Positions 1-6,496 of a stretch of 20,000 bases of DNA are shown here, in pieces. A program made the position numbers and the translations under genes. Location of the stretch: NCBI GenBank assembly GCA_905221605.1, contig CAJNDS010001002.1:718728-738727 (forward strand), written 5' to 3'. How positions within the stretch are numbered: the stretch's first letter is position 1; each line of letters begins with the position of its first letter. The notes beneath the pieces were generated by a model that saw only the letters and a list, made by a program, of their open reading frames with translations, ran no database searches and was not told the origin of the DNA. This DNA is from Symbiodinium natans. Taxonomy: Eukaryota; Sar; Dinophyceae; Suessiales; Symbiodiniaceae.

Positions 1-180
1 GGTTTGGGGTTCTAGGTAGGCCGTTAGGATATTTTAGATCTTCCCTTCTGGGGTTTAAGAGGGTCATATTCAGGAGTAATTTTTAGTGGGTTTAAAGGTA
101 GCTACTAATTACCCTGAACTAGTAGCTATAACCCATATAAGCTGTAGATAAAGTGAATCCCAGGAACAGTTTAGTAGTAA
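1..180 (+). repeat. Dispersed repeat family D, copy 1
   Basis: This AT-richer segment aligns by eye with 18225-18340. Both share the ordered blocks CTAGGTAGGCC, a TTTTA-rich stretch, CTTCCCTT, a GAGG(G/A)(T/C)CATAT block, AGGA(G/A)TA(A/C)TTTTT and a GGGTTTTAA-like end. Positions 100-180 continue as AT-rich sequence with repeated TAGTAGTAA and CCATAGAACC motifs. It contains no long ORF and I recognise no known element. Confidence 0.5.
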
Positions 181-250
181 TTTAGTAGTAACTACCCATA
201 GAACCCATAGAAACCGTAGGCAAAGAGGGTCCCACAGCCTGAAGCCCAAA

Positions 251-328
251 GCTCAGGTCGGAAGCCCCATGAATGGCCGGGCAACGGCTGTGGCCGTCCA
301 TCATCGAGACAGCTGTGACAAAGGCCAG
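251..328 (+). repeat. Cassette A copy 1 (variant A-II)
   Basis: The cassette runs from CAGGTCGGAAGCCCC to CAGCTGTGACAAAGGCCAG. Variant II is recognised by ATGAATGGCC, GGCAACGGC and TGGCCGTCCA. It is the first of eight copies between 0.25 and 6.9 kb. Function is unknown. Small ORFs across it are not conserved between copies, so I treat it as a non-coding satellite-like block. Confidence 0.75.
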
Positions 329-342
329 ATCTGCGGGTAGTA

Positions 343-398
343 GGGTTTAGGGTTTAGGGCTCTTTGTTTTTTTGTCGGAAGGGGGGGGGAGGGGGGGG
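343..398 (+). repeat. Short TTTAGGG tract and purine run
   Basis: Two to three TTTAGGG heptamers at 343-359 are followed by a T-rich stretch and then nine Gs, an A and eight Gs (381-398). This is the shortest of the tracts that follow cassette A. The rest, to about 540, holds nothing I recognise. Confidence 0.7.
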
Positions 399-540
399 CC
401 CTTGGTTGTGTTTGTTTCTTTTCTTTTTGGGCCCCTGCGACAAGCACATCACCAGACGAGCAGTGCGTATGAACGAATGAATATACCCCGATAGTTGGAC
501 TAGAAATGCCTGGGTTGTACACGTGGGTTTCGGTGCTGTT

Positions 541-784
541 GAGGGAACAACTTGCAGCGGCTCACTTCCTAAACCCTAAACCCTAAACCCTAAACCCTAA
601 ACCCTAAACCCTAAACCCTAAACCCTAAACCCTAAACCCTAAACCCTAAACCCTAAACCCTAACCCTAAACCGCAAAAGTACGCGCGGTCCACGTCCAGG
701 ATGCTGCAAGGTGCGGCAACCCGCCGCAAGCACGCCCATCGAGTTCTTCCCGGAGGTTCGGCGCGCGCAGTGTTGGCCTTGGTC
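541..784 (+). repeat. Cassette B copy 1 (variant alpha), interrupted by a telomere-like tract
   Basis: The left part (541-568, AACTTGCAGCGGCTCACTTCCT) matches the left part of B copies 3 and 5. The right part (about 690-784) matches their core: CCAGGATGCTGCAAGG, GGCAACCCGCCGC, CCCATCG, GGAGGTTCGGCGCGCGCAG. Between them lies the CCCTAAA tract at 569-672, which replaces roughly 50 bp or more present in the intact copies. Confidence 0.75.
569..672 (-). repeat. Interstitial telomere-like tract (CCCTAAA)n
   Basis: About 14 nearly perfect heptamers, ending in one TAACCCTAAAC variant. It sits inside cassette B copy 1, directly after CACTTCCT. Confidence 0.97.
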
Positions 785-880
785 TATATTACTATATCCC
801 CCCTTGGGAATTATTGTCTATTCTTGTTTATAGAAAACCCAAGAGATTATTGAAAATAGTATTTTTAAGGTTCTAAGGGG
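785..880. other. AT-rich spacer after B copy 1
   Basis: AT-rich sequence (CTATATTACTATAT, TTATTGTCTATTCTTG) without a tandem pattern. Equivalent AT-rich segments follow B copies 2, 3 and 5, so it appears to be a regular but fast-diverging part of the composite unit. Confidence 0.5.
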
Positions 881-904
881 AGTGTAGATTAGGGGTCCCT
901 AACT

Positions 905-1165
905 TTCGTAAACTTCCATATGATTGCGGCTTGAGATTTGGCTTTGGAGCGATGCAGGACTTGGATTTGTAGTGTAGTCTTAAAGTCTTACAGGATGAGT
1001 GCCTACAGCGTTCATGTGGAGGGTGGGATTCTGCCACATTACACGCAGCCAGCTCGCAGCCACTGTGGCACATATTCATGAGCACTAGGATGAGGTCCCG
1101 AAACATACTGCAAGCTGTGGCTTCAAGGCACCAAGCCCTAATCCTTTAAAGCTCTTAGAGGGCGA
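905..1165 (+). repeat. Cassette C copy 1 (alpha type)
   Basis: It shares ordered blocks with 3245-3425: GGCTTGAGATT, AGTCTTAAAG/AGTCTTTTAAG, GAGTGCC, CATGTGG, GGAGGGTG, TCTGCC, CTGCAAG and GGCACCAAGCCC. The alignment needs gaps, and this copy carries extra sequence around 1040-1110. An ORF on the minus strand across it shows no conserved reading in the other copies. Confidence 0.55.
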
Positions 1166-1236
1166 GACCTCCCACATCCTTGCCACGAGACTCTGGGCGC
1201 CCAAACCGCACAGCCAACGCCCACAACCCTGAATGC

Positions 1237-1318
1237 TTAGGGTTTAGGGTTTAGGGTTTAGGGTTTAGGGTTTAGGGTTTAGGGTTTAGGGTTTAGGGTT
1301 TAGGGTTTAGGGTTTAGG
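1237..1318 (+). repeat. Interstitial telomere-like tract (TTTAGGG)n
   Basis: About 11 nearly perfect heptamers, immediately upstream of cassette A copy 2. Confidence 0.97.
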
Positions 1319-1320
1319 AG

Positions 1321-1409
1321 CCCTCAAGCACGGGCCAGGTCGGAAGCCCGGTGAATGGGCCAGCAACAGCATTTGCGATCCATTGCGGAGACTGCTGTGG
1401 CAGAGGTCA
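1321..1409 (+). repeat. Cassette A copy 2 (variant A-I)
   Basis: Variant I is recognised by GTGAATGGGCCAGCAACAGC followed by TTTGCGATCCA. The right end is CTGTGGCAGAGG, as in copy 5. It begins CCCTCAAGC, a lead shared with copies 4 and 5. Confidence 0.75.
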
Positions 1410-1483
1410 CTCCGGGAGGGGCTCCAAACACCCATCTTCAGCCCAACCCCCACCACTGCAAAAACGTGGAGTGGGGTTTCGGA

Positions 1484-1540
1484 TTTAGGGTTTAGGGTTT
1501 AGGGCTTAGGGCTTAGGGCTTAGGGCTTGGGGTTTAGGGT
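1484..1540 (+). repeat. Telomere-like tract with CTTAGGG variant block
   Basis: TTTAGGG units, then four consecutive CTTAGGG-type units, then TTTAGGG again. The variant units are adjacent, which suggests local copying. Positions 1541-1682 downstream hold unrecognised spacer with no ORF or repeat I can name. Confidence 0.9.
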
Positions 1541-1683
1541 TGAAGGAATCCCGTATCCCGTTCTTCCTGGCCTCCTGTAGCGCTTGGTTTTTGGGGCTCC
1601 TGCAGCTTCGAACCACCTTCAGGACTTGGTACGGTCTGGGTCCGGGTGCGGGTTTCCACCGAGCTGTCCTGGCATTGCAGTCA

Positions 1684-1757
1684 CCCTAAACCCTAAACCC
1701 TAAACCCTAAACCCTATACCCTATAAACCCTAAACCCTATCAACCCTAAACCCTAAT
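1684..1757 (-). repeat. Telomere-like tract (CCCTAAA)n, imperfect
   Basis: CCCTAAA units with CCCTATA and CCCTATCAA variants. It abuts cassette B copy 2 at the point where intact B copies have other sequence. Confidence 0.92.
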
Positions 1758-1866
1758 GAGCCCTCAGCGCGTTCAGGATGCTGCAGGGTGGAGCAAGACG
1801 AAGCATGCACGCCCGTCGTGTTCTGGCCAGAGGTTCGGCACGTGGAGTGTTGGGCTTGGGCTTTTT
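1757..1866 (+). repeat. Cassette B copy 2 (variant beta)
   Basis: The core reads ATGAGCCCTCAGCGCG, TCAGGATGCTGCAGGG, GCAAGACGAAGCATGCACGC and GTCGTGTTCTGGCCAGAGG, then TTCGGCACGTGGAGTGTTGG. Beta is distinguished from alpha by AAGACGAAGCATGC and TTCTGGCCAGAGG in place of CAACCCGCCGC and TTCTTTCCGGAGG. A 63-aa ORF crosses it into the AT repeat and looks like chance. Confidence 0.75.
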
Positions 1867-1884
1867 TCGTCAGACCCCCTACAC

Positions 1885-1962
1885 CCTAAATTTATTTATG
1901 TATACTGATACGTCATTAAGAATAATGAATATGTATATATATATATATATAGAGTCTTATTT
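1885..1962. repeat. AT-rich spacer with (AT)n microsatellite
   Basis: AT-rich sequence ending in about ten TA/AT dinucleotides (roughly 1932-1951). It occupies the same place after B as the (AT)n stretch at 3141-3200. Confidence 0.8.
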
Positions 1963-1984
1963 ACTCTAACCGAACCCAAGAACC

Positions 1985-2075
1985 TAAACCCCATGTGGCT
2001 TGCTAAACTCGCAGCCAAGGAGTGGTCTGATAATCTCGAGATTCAGCGCGAGCGCAACTCACAGACCCCATGAAC
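1985..2075 (+). repeat. Cassette C copy 2 (beta type), weak
   Basis: It shares GCCAAGG-x-(A/G)TGGT-x-TGAT-x-TCT with 4230-4257, in the same position after a beta B copy. The match is short and gapped, so common descent is an inference supported mainly by position. Confidence 0.35.
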
Positions 2076-2086
2076 CCCAATAAACC

Positions 2087-2152
2087 TTTAGGGTTTAGGG
2101 TTTAGGGTTTAGGGTTTAGGGTTTAGGGTTTAGGGTTTAGGGTTTAGGGTTT
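2087..2152 (+). repeat. Interstitial telomere-like tract (TTTAGGG)n
   Basis: About nine perfect heptamers. The tract flips directly into C-rich CAAACCCCA sequence at 2153, giving an inverted telomere-like junction. Confidence 0.97.
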
Positions 2153-2336
2153 ACAAACCCCATGAGCCCCATAAACCCTACAAACTCTACACACCCCAAT
2201 AAACCCCATAAACCCTGCAAACCCTGTCAACCCTACAAACCCTACTGCCATGAACCTTCAAGTAAAAGTCTAAAGAAACCTAAACCCAACCCTAAACCCC
2301 AATTAAACCCTGGCCCCTGAACCCTAAACTCAAGTA
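2153..2336 (-). repeat. Degenerate CCCTAAA-like tract
   Basis: CCC-containing units of irregular length: CCCCATAAA, CCCTACAAA, CCCTGCAAA, CCCTGTCAA. It appears to be an eroded C-rich telomere-like tract. It makes the first dimer longer than the other two. Confidence 0.75.
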
Positions 2337-2338
2337 AA

Positions 2339-2357
2339 GGGGGGGGGGGGGGGGGGG
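2339..2357 (+). repeat. G homopolymer (19 Gs)
   Basis: An uninterrupted G run that separates a C-rich degenerate tract from a G-rich one. The exact length may be affected by sequencing or assembly. Confidence 0.9.
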
Positions 2358-2360
2358 AGT

Positions 2361-2490
2361 AGGATTTTGGGTTTTTAGGACTTGAGGGTTTTAGGGTTTT
2401 AGAGTTTCGGGTTTTAGGGTCTTTGGGTCTTAGAGTCTTAGGGTTTTAGGTTTTAGTGTTTCAGTCTTTCAGGCTTTCAGGTTCAGGGCT
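2361..2490 (+). repeat. Degenerate TTTAGGG-like tract
   Basis: Irregular GGGTTTTAGG, GGGTCTTAG and TTTCAGGC units. The T run is often four or five long, which differs from the canonical tracts. Confidence 0.75.
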
Positions 2491-2541
2491 TTGGCGCAAA
2501 TGTCGCCAAAGGCTTCCCAAGCCGGAAGTCGGCGAGGGCCC

Positions 2542-2573
2542 CAAGCCCTGAGCAGGTCGGAAGCCCCATGAAT
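2542..2573 (+). repeat. Cassette A copy 3, truncated (A-II)
   Basis: 32 bp identical to the first 32 bp of copy 4 (2647-2678), then broken off by a telomere-like tract. See the finding on the direct repeat. Confidence 0.85.
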
Positions 2574-2646
2574 CCCGAAACCCCTAAAGCCCTAAACCCC
2601 AAACCCCTAAAGCCCTAAAGCCCCCCAAAACCCTCTAAAACCCCCT
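2574..2646 (-). repeat. Degenerate telomere-like tract between identical A fragments
   Basis: Irregular C-rich units CCCCTAAA, GCCCTAAA and CCCCAAAA. It is bounded on both sides by the same 32-bp sequence. Confidence 0.85.
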
Positions 2647-2731
2647 CAAGCCCTGAGCAGGTCGGAAGCCCCATGAATGGCCCGGCAACGGCTTTGGCCG
2701 TCCACTATCGCGGCAGCCGTGACAAAGGCGG
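2647..2731 (+). repeat. Cassette A copy 4 (variant A-II)
   Basis: Full-length variant II: CAGGTCGGAAGCCCCATGAA, GGCCCGGCAACGGC, TTGGCCGTCCACTATCG, then CAGCCGTGACAAAGGC. It starts the second dimer. Confidence 0.8.
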
Positions 2732-2745
2732 GGTGCCTTTGGACA

Positions 2746-2817
2746 GGGTTTAGGGTCTAGGGCTTAGGGCTTAGGGCTAAGGGCTTAGGGCTTAGGGCTT
2801 AGGGTTTAGGGTTTAGC
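2746..2817 (+). repeat. Telomere-like tract dominated by CTTAGGG
   Basis: One or two TTTAGGG/TCTAGGG units, then about six CTTAGGG or CTAAGGG units, then TTTAGGG. It holds the same position after A as the tracts at 1484 and 3744. Confidence 0.92.
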
Positions 2818-2824
2818 GTGCTGG

Positions 2825-3118
2825 AAGTGACTGGATGTTATGTGCGGTGTACTGCGATGATCAGGAGACAACTTGCAACCTATCACTTCCTGACAGTGCT
2901 GAAGCAGTAGTTCAAAGAAGAGCAAGTACAAGTAGTGCATTTCGCAATGGATACCAGTACTAGTTTCTGCTTAGGATGCAAGCGGAGTCGCGCCAAGGTT
3001 CTGCTACTGTCCCAATGAGCCCTCAGTGCATGCAGGATGCTGCAAGGCGCGGCAACCCGCCGCACGCCCGCCCATCGCGTTCTTTCCGGAGGTTCGGCGC
3101 GCGCAGTGTTGGGCTTGA
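2825..3118 (+). repeat. Cassette B copy 3 (variant alpha), longest copy
   Basis: This copy lacks a telomere-like interruption. The left segment (GACTGGATGTTATGTG, ACAACTTGCAACCTATCACT) aligns with 4972-5037. The core carries CTGCAAGGCGCGGCAACCCG, CCCATCGCGTTCTTTCCGGA and GGTTCGGCGCGCGCAGTG. It includes 80-90 bp (about 2900-3005) lacking in copy 5. ORFs of 60-87 aa on both strands end in the AT repeat and do not persist in other copies. Confidence 0.75.
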
Positions 3119-3140
3119 GTCTTCACATGATCATGAACTC

Positions 3141-3201
3141 ATATATATATATATATATCTATATATATATATATATTATGCATATATGTATATATACATA
3201 C
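3141..3201. repeat. (AT)n microsatellite
   Basis: Two runs of AT dinucleotides (3141-3158 and about 3160-3176), then ATATGTATATATAC. The stretch is palindromic by composition. Confidence 0.93.
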
Positions 3202-3244
3202 TGCATGTCTCTGTGAACTACAGTAAATTTGCACACTGATTTTT

Positions 3245-3425
3245 GGGCCTGTAGCTCCAGCATTGAGGCGACTAGAGCGTTGGCTTGAGATTCCCAGTGG
3301 GCCACGCACAGTCTTTTAAGAAGAGTGCCCCCAAGCCTCATGTGGTTCCGCTGGGGAGGGTGTGGCTCTGCCCCCGGAACATTTGAGAAGCTGCAAGGCA
3401 CCAAGCCCACTTCCTTTAGGGCTCA
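3245..3425 (+). repeat. Cassette C copy 3 (alpha type)
   Basis: It aligns with 905-1165 over GGCTTGAGATT, AGTCTTTTAAG, GAGTGCC, CATGTGG, GGAGGGTG, TCTGCC and GGCACCAAGCCC. The short block GTGGGCCACGCACAGTC also resembles GTGGTTCATGCGCAGTC at about 5380. The start (GCCTGTAGCTC ... TAGAGCG) superficially resembles a tRNA D-arm but no cloverleaf closes. Spacer 3426-3530 is unrecognised. Confidence 0.5.
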
Positions 3426-3530
3426 GGGCTACCTGGAATCTGGGTATGACAGAGGCGTTGAAAACCTAAGGCCAACAACCATGAACCCTACAACCCTGGA
3501 GGGCTTCGTTCTCAGGGCTTGGGGTTTCCA

Positions 3531-3598
3531 GGGTTTTGGGTTTCAGGGGTTAGGGTTTAGGGTTTAGGCTGGGGTTTCGGGTTTAGGGTTTAGGGTCT
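3531..3598 (+). repeat. Degenerate TTTAGGG tract
   Basis: Mixed GGGTTTT, GGGTTTC, GGGGTTA and canonical TTTAGGG units just upstream of cassette A copy 5. Confidence 0.88.
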
Positions 3599-3620
3599 TG
3601 AAAGCTCAACACTTAGAAAG

Positions 3621-3711
3621 CCCTCAAGCCCTGACCAGGTCGGAAGCCCCGTGAATGGGCCAGCAACAGCTTTCGCCGCCCACTATGGGCACAGCTGTGG
3701 CAGAGGCCAGT
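3621..3711 (+). repeat. Cassette A copy 5 (variant A-I)
   Basis: Nearly identical to copy 7 (5641-5727) from CCCTGACCAGGTCGG through CACTATGGGCACAGCTGTG, with only a few differences by eye. It is the clearest pair showing that same-variant copies two units apart resemble each other more than adjacent copies do. Confidence 0.8.
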
Positions 3712-3743
3712 GACGGAGCCCTCAAGCTGCGAGTTTTGGACCA

Positions 3744-3808
3744 GGTTTAGGGTTTGGGGTTTGGGGTTTAGGGTTTAGGGTTTGGGGTTTAGGGTTTAGG
3801 GTTTGGGC
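3744..3808 (+). repeat. Telomere-like tract with TTTGGGG variants
   Basis: Alternating TTTAGGG and TTTGGGG units. Confidence 0.93.
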
Positions 3809-4026
3809 GCTGCCCGTTGTCAGGGTAAGTCTTTTCCTTGCAAGCAACCCGGCAACCTAATCCTAGCTACGAATGAGCCTCGAGCCTTCATCCAAGGGTA
3901 GTTTCATCGGCCCGTAGTATGGTCCCTTACCTCGTTTAACGGGTTCTGATGTATGACCGTTAATTTGTATGGGTTATGAAGGGGGGAGAAAAGAGGTAAC
4001 CTTTTGGGGACCATGTATACACCCTA
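3809..4026. other. Unrecognised spacer
   Basis: Non-repetitive between the tract and B copy 4. It includes CCCGTAGTATGGTCCCTTAC (3912-3931), one of several recurrences of a GTAGTAT plus GGGxCCCTTA motif that also occurs near 6145, 7146-7209 and 9739-9785. No convincing ORF. Confidence 0.4.
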
Positions 4027-4130
4027 AGATCTCAGCACGTTCAGGATGCCGCATGGTGCAGCAAGACGAAGCATGCACGCCTGTCGTGTTCTGGCCAGAG
4101 GTTGGGCACGAGGGTTGGGCATCATCTTCT
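4027..4130 (+). repeat. Cassette B copy 4 (variant beta)
   Basis: Shares with copy 2 the beta-specific GCAAGACGAAGCATGCACGC, GTCGTGTTCTGGCCAGAGG and the CACG/TCAGGATG start. The right end has diverged (GTTGGGCACGAGGGTTGG). Confidence 0.78.
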
Positions 4131-4149
4131 TGCTTAGAATACAGAGCCC

Positions 4150-4260
4150 TCAAGCCTGAACTCTAAACATCCTGAACTGGCAAGCATGGTTTTGGGGGGT
4201 CATATTTCGAGCACTGAAAGGCGTTGGCTGGCCAAGGCATGGTTTGATGTCTTGGGGCTC
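4150..4260 (+). repeat. Cassette C copy 4 (beta type), weak
   Basis: GGCCAAGGCATGGTTTGATG matches the corresponding part of copy 2 in order and position. The rest (GAGCACTGAAAGGCGTTGGC) distantly resembles the start of C copy 3. Weak support. Confidence 0.35.
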
Positions 4261-4261
4261 A

Positions 4262-4524
4262 AAAATCCCCAAACCATACGAACCACAAACCCTTTAAACC
4301 CTAGACCGTCCAAACCCTTTAGCCCGAAACCCGACACTCTTCCAACCCGTTAAAGCCTTTGAGCCCTAAACCGTTTTAGACCCCAGAAGCCCTAAACCCC
4401 AAACCCCAAACCCTAAACCCCAAACCCCAAACCCTAAACCCGAAACCCTAAACCCTAAACCCCTAAACCCTAAACCCTAAACCCTAAACCCTAAACCCTA
4501 AACCCTAAACCCTAAACCCCAGAC
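4262..4524 (-). repeat. Long CCCTAAA tract with graded decay
   Basis: Positions 4262-4389 are irregular C-rich units. From 4390 they become CCCCAAA/CCCTAAA mixtures, and from about 4448 nearly perfect CCCTAAA. Order therefore increases from left to right. Confidence 0.92.
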
Positions 4525-4635
4525 CTGATGAACCCAAAGCCTTGGAATGCGGCCCTGGGCCTTGCTTCTGTTTGGTGCTTCCTGCAGCGCCTTCAGCCCT
4601 CATAAGCCCCGGAGCACCCCCCAAGATGTTCTTAA

Positions 4636-4699
4636 GCTTAGGGGGCTTAGGGTTTTAGAGCTTAGGGCTTAGGGTTTAGAGCTTAGGGTTTAGGGTTAG
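4636..4699 (+). repeat. Degenerate telomere-like tract (CTTAGGG/TTTAGAG)
   Basis: Units CTTAGGG, TTTAGAG, CTTAGGG and TTTAGGG. It faces the opposite orientation to the tract at 4390-4524, with about 110 bp of unique sequence between them, so the two could fold together. Confidence 0.85.
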
Positions 4700-4748
4700 C
4701 CCCCGCCATAGAATCTTAAAGTTTAGGCTCAAAACACCTAAAGAATCC

Positions 4749-4834
4749 AAGCCTTGACCAGGTCGGTAGCCCCATGAATGGCCCGGCAACGGCCTTGGCC
4801 GTCCACTATCGAGACAGCCGTCACAAAGGCCAGT
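4749..4834 (+). repeat. Cassette A copy 6 (variant A-II)
   Basis: Variant II block ATGAATGGCCCGGCAACGGC, then TTGGCCGTCCACTATCGAGA as in copy 1. One substitution (GGTCGGTAGCCCC) distinguishes it. It begins the third dimer. Confidence 0.8.
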
Positions 4835-4846
4835 GCCGGGTGGCTT

Positions 4847-4940
4847 TGGGTTTAGGGTTTAGGGTTTAGGGTTGAGGGTTTAGGGTTTAGGGTGTAGGGT
4901 TTAGGGTTTAGGGTTTAGGGTTTAGGGTTTATTAGGGTTT
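4847..4940 (+). repeat. Interstitial telomere-like tract (TTTAGGG)n
   Basis: About 12 units with single TTGAGGG and TGTAGGG variants and an ATTAGGG unit near the end. Confidence 0.96.
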
Positions 4941-4969
4941 AAAACCAGAAGGCTTAACCCTATCTCAGC

Positions 4970-5185
4970 CCTGACCGGATAGTATGTGAAGTGCCGAGGG
5001 CATGAGGACTGAACAGCTTGCAACAGATCACTTCCTGGCAACAAGATGTACTTGCCCAGCTATATGCAGCAATGATCCCTCAAAGCGCCCAGGATGCTGC
5101 AAGGCGTCGCCACCGGCAGCATGCACACCCATCGCGTTCTTTCCAGAGGTTCGACACGTGCAGTGCTGGCAATCGGCCTTCTATT
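4970..5185 (+). repeat. Cassette B copy 5 (variant alpha)
   Basis: The left segment GACCGGATAGTATGTG ... AACAGCTTGCAACAGATCAC aligns with copy 3. The core has CCCATCGCGTTCTTTCCAGA as in alpha copies, though the middle (GTCGCCACCGGCAGCATGC) shows some beta-like bases. Two overlapping ORFs of 71 and 86 aa are not supported by the other copies. Confidence 0.72.
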
Positions 5186-5280
5186 CTAGTACTGATTTAT
5201 ATAATGTGTTGTATTAGTTTTTGGATAGTTTTATGGTCTATAAATTCTGTTTTATTCATATGGCCCTGTGAAACATAGGC
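5186..5280. other. AT-rich spacer after B copy 5
   Basis: AT-rich, with GGCCCTGTGAAACATAGG near its end. This resembles GGCCTTGTGATATTTGGG after B copy 6, which supports a regular position in the unit. Confidence 0.5.
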
Positions 5281-5309
5281 CGAATCTGGGGCTTAGTTCC
5301 AGAATTTCT

Positions 5310-5366
5310 GGCCCTAAACCCTAAAATCTAGACCCTAGACCCTAAACCCTAAACCCTAAACCTTGT
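5310..5366 (-). repeat. CCCTAAA tract
   Basis: Units CCCTAAA with CCCTAGA variants. Confidence 0.92.
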
Positions 5367-5460
5367 TTTAGACTCTTGGTGGTTCATGCGCAGTCGTAAA
5401 AGCCTTGGAGGGGGGCTTGCTTGCAGCAGCTTGAGCTCGGTGCTTCACCTAGACCGCGAA
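5367..5460 (+). repeat. Cassette C copy 5 (alpha type), partial
   Basis: GTGGTTCATGCGCAGTCGTA aligns with GTGGGCCACGCACAGTCTTT of C copy 3. The rest has diverged. Spacer to 5537 is unrecognised. Confidence 0.35.
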
Positions 5461-5537
5461 GCTTTCAAAACGCAAAGCCCAAAATGATGCATCCTACAAC
5501 CCTGAAGCTCTGAAGCCCCTGAAGCTCAAAACTTCAG

Positions 5538-5638
5538 GGGTTTAGGGTTTAGGGTTCAGGGTTTAGGGTTTAGGGTTCAGGGTTTAGGGTTTAGGGTGTA
5601 GGGTTTAGGGTGTAGGGTCTAGGGTTTAGGGTTTAGGG
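5538..5638 (+). repeat. TTTAGGG tract with TTCAGGG and TGTAGGG variants
   Basis: About 14 units. TTCAGGG occurs at alternating places and TGTAGGG in two neighbouring units. It lies directly before cassette A copy 7. Confidence 0.96.
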
Positions 5639-5640
5639 CC

Positions 5641-5727
5641 CACAAGCCCTGACCAGGTCGGAAGCCCCGTGAATGGGCCAGCAACAGCGTTCGCCGTCCA
5701 CTATGGGCACAGCTGTGACAAAGGCCG
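5641..5727 (+). repeat. Cassette A copy 7 (variant A-I)
   Basis: Variant I. It matches copy 5 almost throughout, with a type-II-like right end GTGACAAAGGCC. An 80-aa ORF starting inside it reads into telomere-like codons (GLGFRV) and is not credible as a gene. Positions 5728-5856 are unrecognised. Confidence 0.8.
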
Positions 5728-5856
5728 AAATGTTGGGGCATTTAATTTGCTTCCCTTCGGCCCAGCCCTCGACTCTGCTCCCGATGAGTGAATACATAGC
5801 CTGGCCAGATGTCTTGGGCTCTCGAAGCCTCGAATCAGATTACTTAGTACAAGTAG

Positions 5857-5917
5857 TAGGGTTTGGGGTTTGGGGTTTGTGGTTTAAGGTTGAGGGTTTA
5901 GGGTTCAGGGTTTAGGG
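5857..5917 (+). repeat. Degenerate TTTAGGG tract
   Basis: TTTGGGG, TTTGTGG, TTGAGGG, TTTAGGG and TTCAGGG units. Confidence 0.88.
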
Positions 5918-5969
5918 GTGCTAGCGAGTTGGATTCAGGCACGCTCCGTAGTGCCAGGAGTACTTGGTA

Positions 5970-6073
5970 GTGATCCCTGAACGCGTCCAGGATGCTGCTG
6001 GGCATCGCCATCTGCAACGCCCGTCGCGTTCTGGCCAGAGGTTCGGCACGTCCAGTGTTGGCCTTGTGCCTTC
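5970..6073 (+). repeat. Cassette B copy 6 (variant beta)
   Basis: TGATCCCTGAACGCGTCCAG, GATGCTGCTGGGCATCGCCA and CGTCGCGTTCTGGCCAGAGG give the beta signature TTCTGGCCAGAGG. It lacks the AAGACGAAGCATGC block seen in copies 2 and 4, replaced by TCTGCAACGC. Confidence 0.7.
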
Positions 6074-6180
6074 TGCGGTTTGTTTACTTAATGTGGCCTT
6101 GTGATATTTGGGGATTTCCGAAATTAGAGGCACCTTATTGGGGTCCGTAGTACAAGGGAAGCCTACTAGTAGGGGTCTAT

Positions 6181-6253
6181 TTCAGTGCTTTCGTAAACCC
6201 TCAATTTGCAGGTCGGGCTGAGGAGGTCAATGGTTCGAAGTTCCAGCACTGAA
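6181..6253. repeat. Inverted repeat with 9-bp perfect arms
   Basis: TTCAGTGCT at 6181-6189 is the exact reverse complement of AGCACTGAA at 6245-6253, with 55 nt between. A GGTTCGAAG motif inside recalls a tRNA T-loop, but no T-stem pairs. It occupies the C position of the last beta unit. Confidence 0.55.
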
Positions 6254-6254
6254 G

Positions 6255-6341
6255 TAGGGTTTAGGAAAGTTTAGGAAAGTTTAGGGTTTAGGGTTTAGGG
6301 TTTAGGGTTTAGGGTTTAGGGTTTAGGGTTTAGGGTTTAGG
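6255..6341 (+). repeat. Interstitial telomere-like tract (TTTAGGG)n
   Basis: Begins with two TTTAGGAAAG units, then nearly perfect heptamers. Confidence 0.97.
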
Positions 6342-6394
6342 TCCCGGTGTTGTCTGGGACCTTGCTCGAGAAGAAACAGGTTGAGCCTGAAAGG

Positions 6395-6496
6395 TTGGGA
6401 TGTTCTCCCTTCTACTAGCAGTCCTTATTAGGGATGTTAGCGCACCCTATTCTACATCCCTACTAAGGACTGTTAGTATAAGGGGGAACATCCCAA
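6395..6496 (+). mobile_element. MITE-like hairpin element, copy 1, with perfect 8-bp TSD
   Basis: A 102-bp element with long terminal inverted repeats of about 40 bp, starting TTGGGATGTTCTCCC and ending GGGGGAACATCCCAA. It is flanked on both sides by CTGAAAGG (6387-6394 and 6497-6504), a perfect 8-bp target-site duplication. Eight-bp duplications are typical of hAT, P and Merlin-type DNA transposons, but these TIR ends do not obviously match any of them. It has no coding capacity, so it would need a transposase encoded elsewhere. A 73-aa ORF starting in it is chance. Confidence 0.88.

Noticed and set aside
2825-3118. Cassette B as a small conserved protein gene (60-87 codon frames in several copies)
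   Set aside because: Frames differ between copies, indels are not multiples of three, and ORFs end in the AT microsatellite.
3245-3305. tRNA-like start (GGGCCTGTAGCTC ... TAGAGCG)
   Set aside because: A D-arm-like pairing exists, but no anticodon stem, T-arm or complementary acceptor end could be found.
6181-6255. tRNA-like region with GGTTCGAAG and 9-bp closing stem
   Set aside because: The closing stem is too long, the T-stem does not pair and no anticodon arm is seen. Listed only as an inverted repeat.
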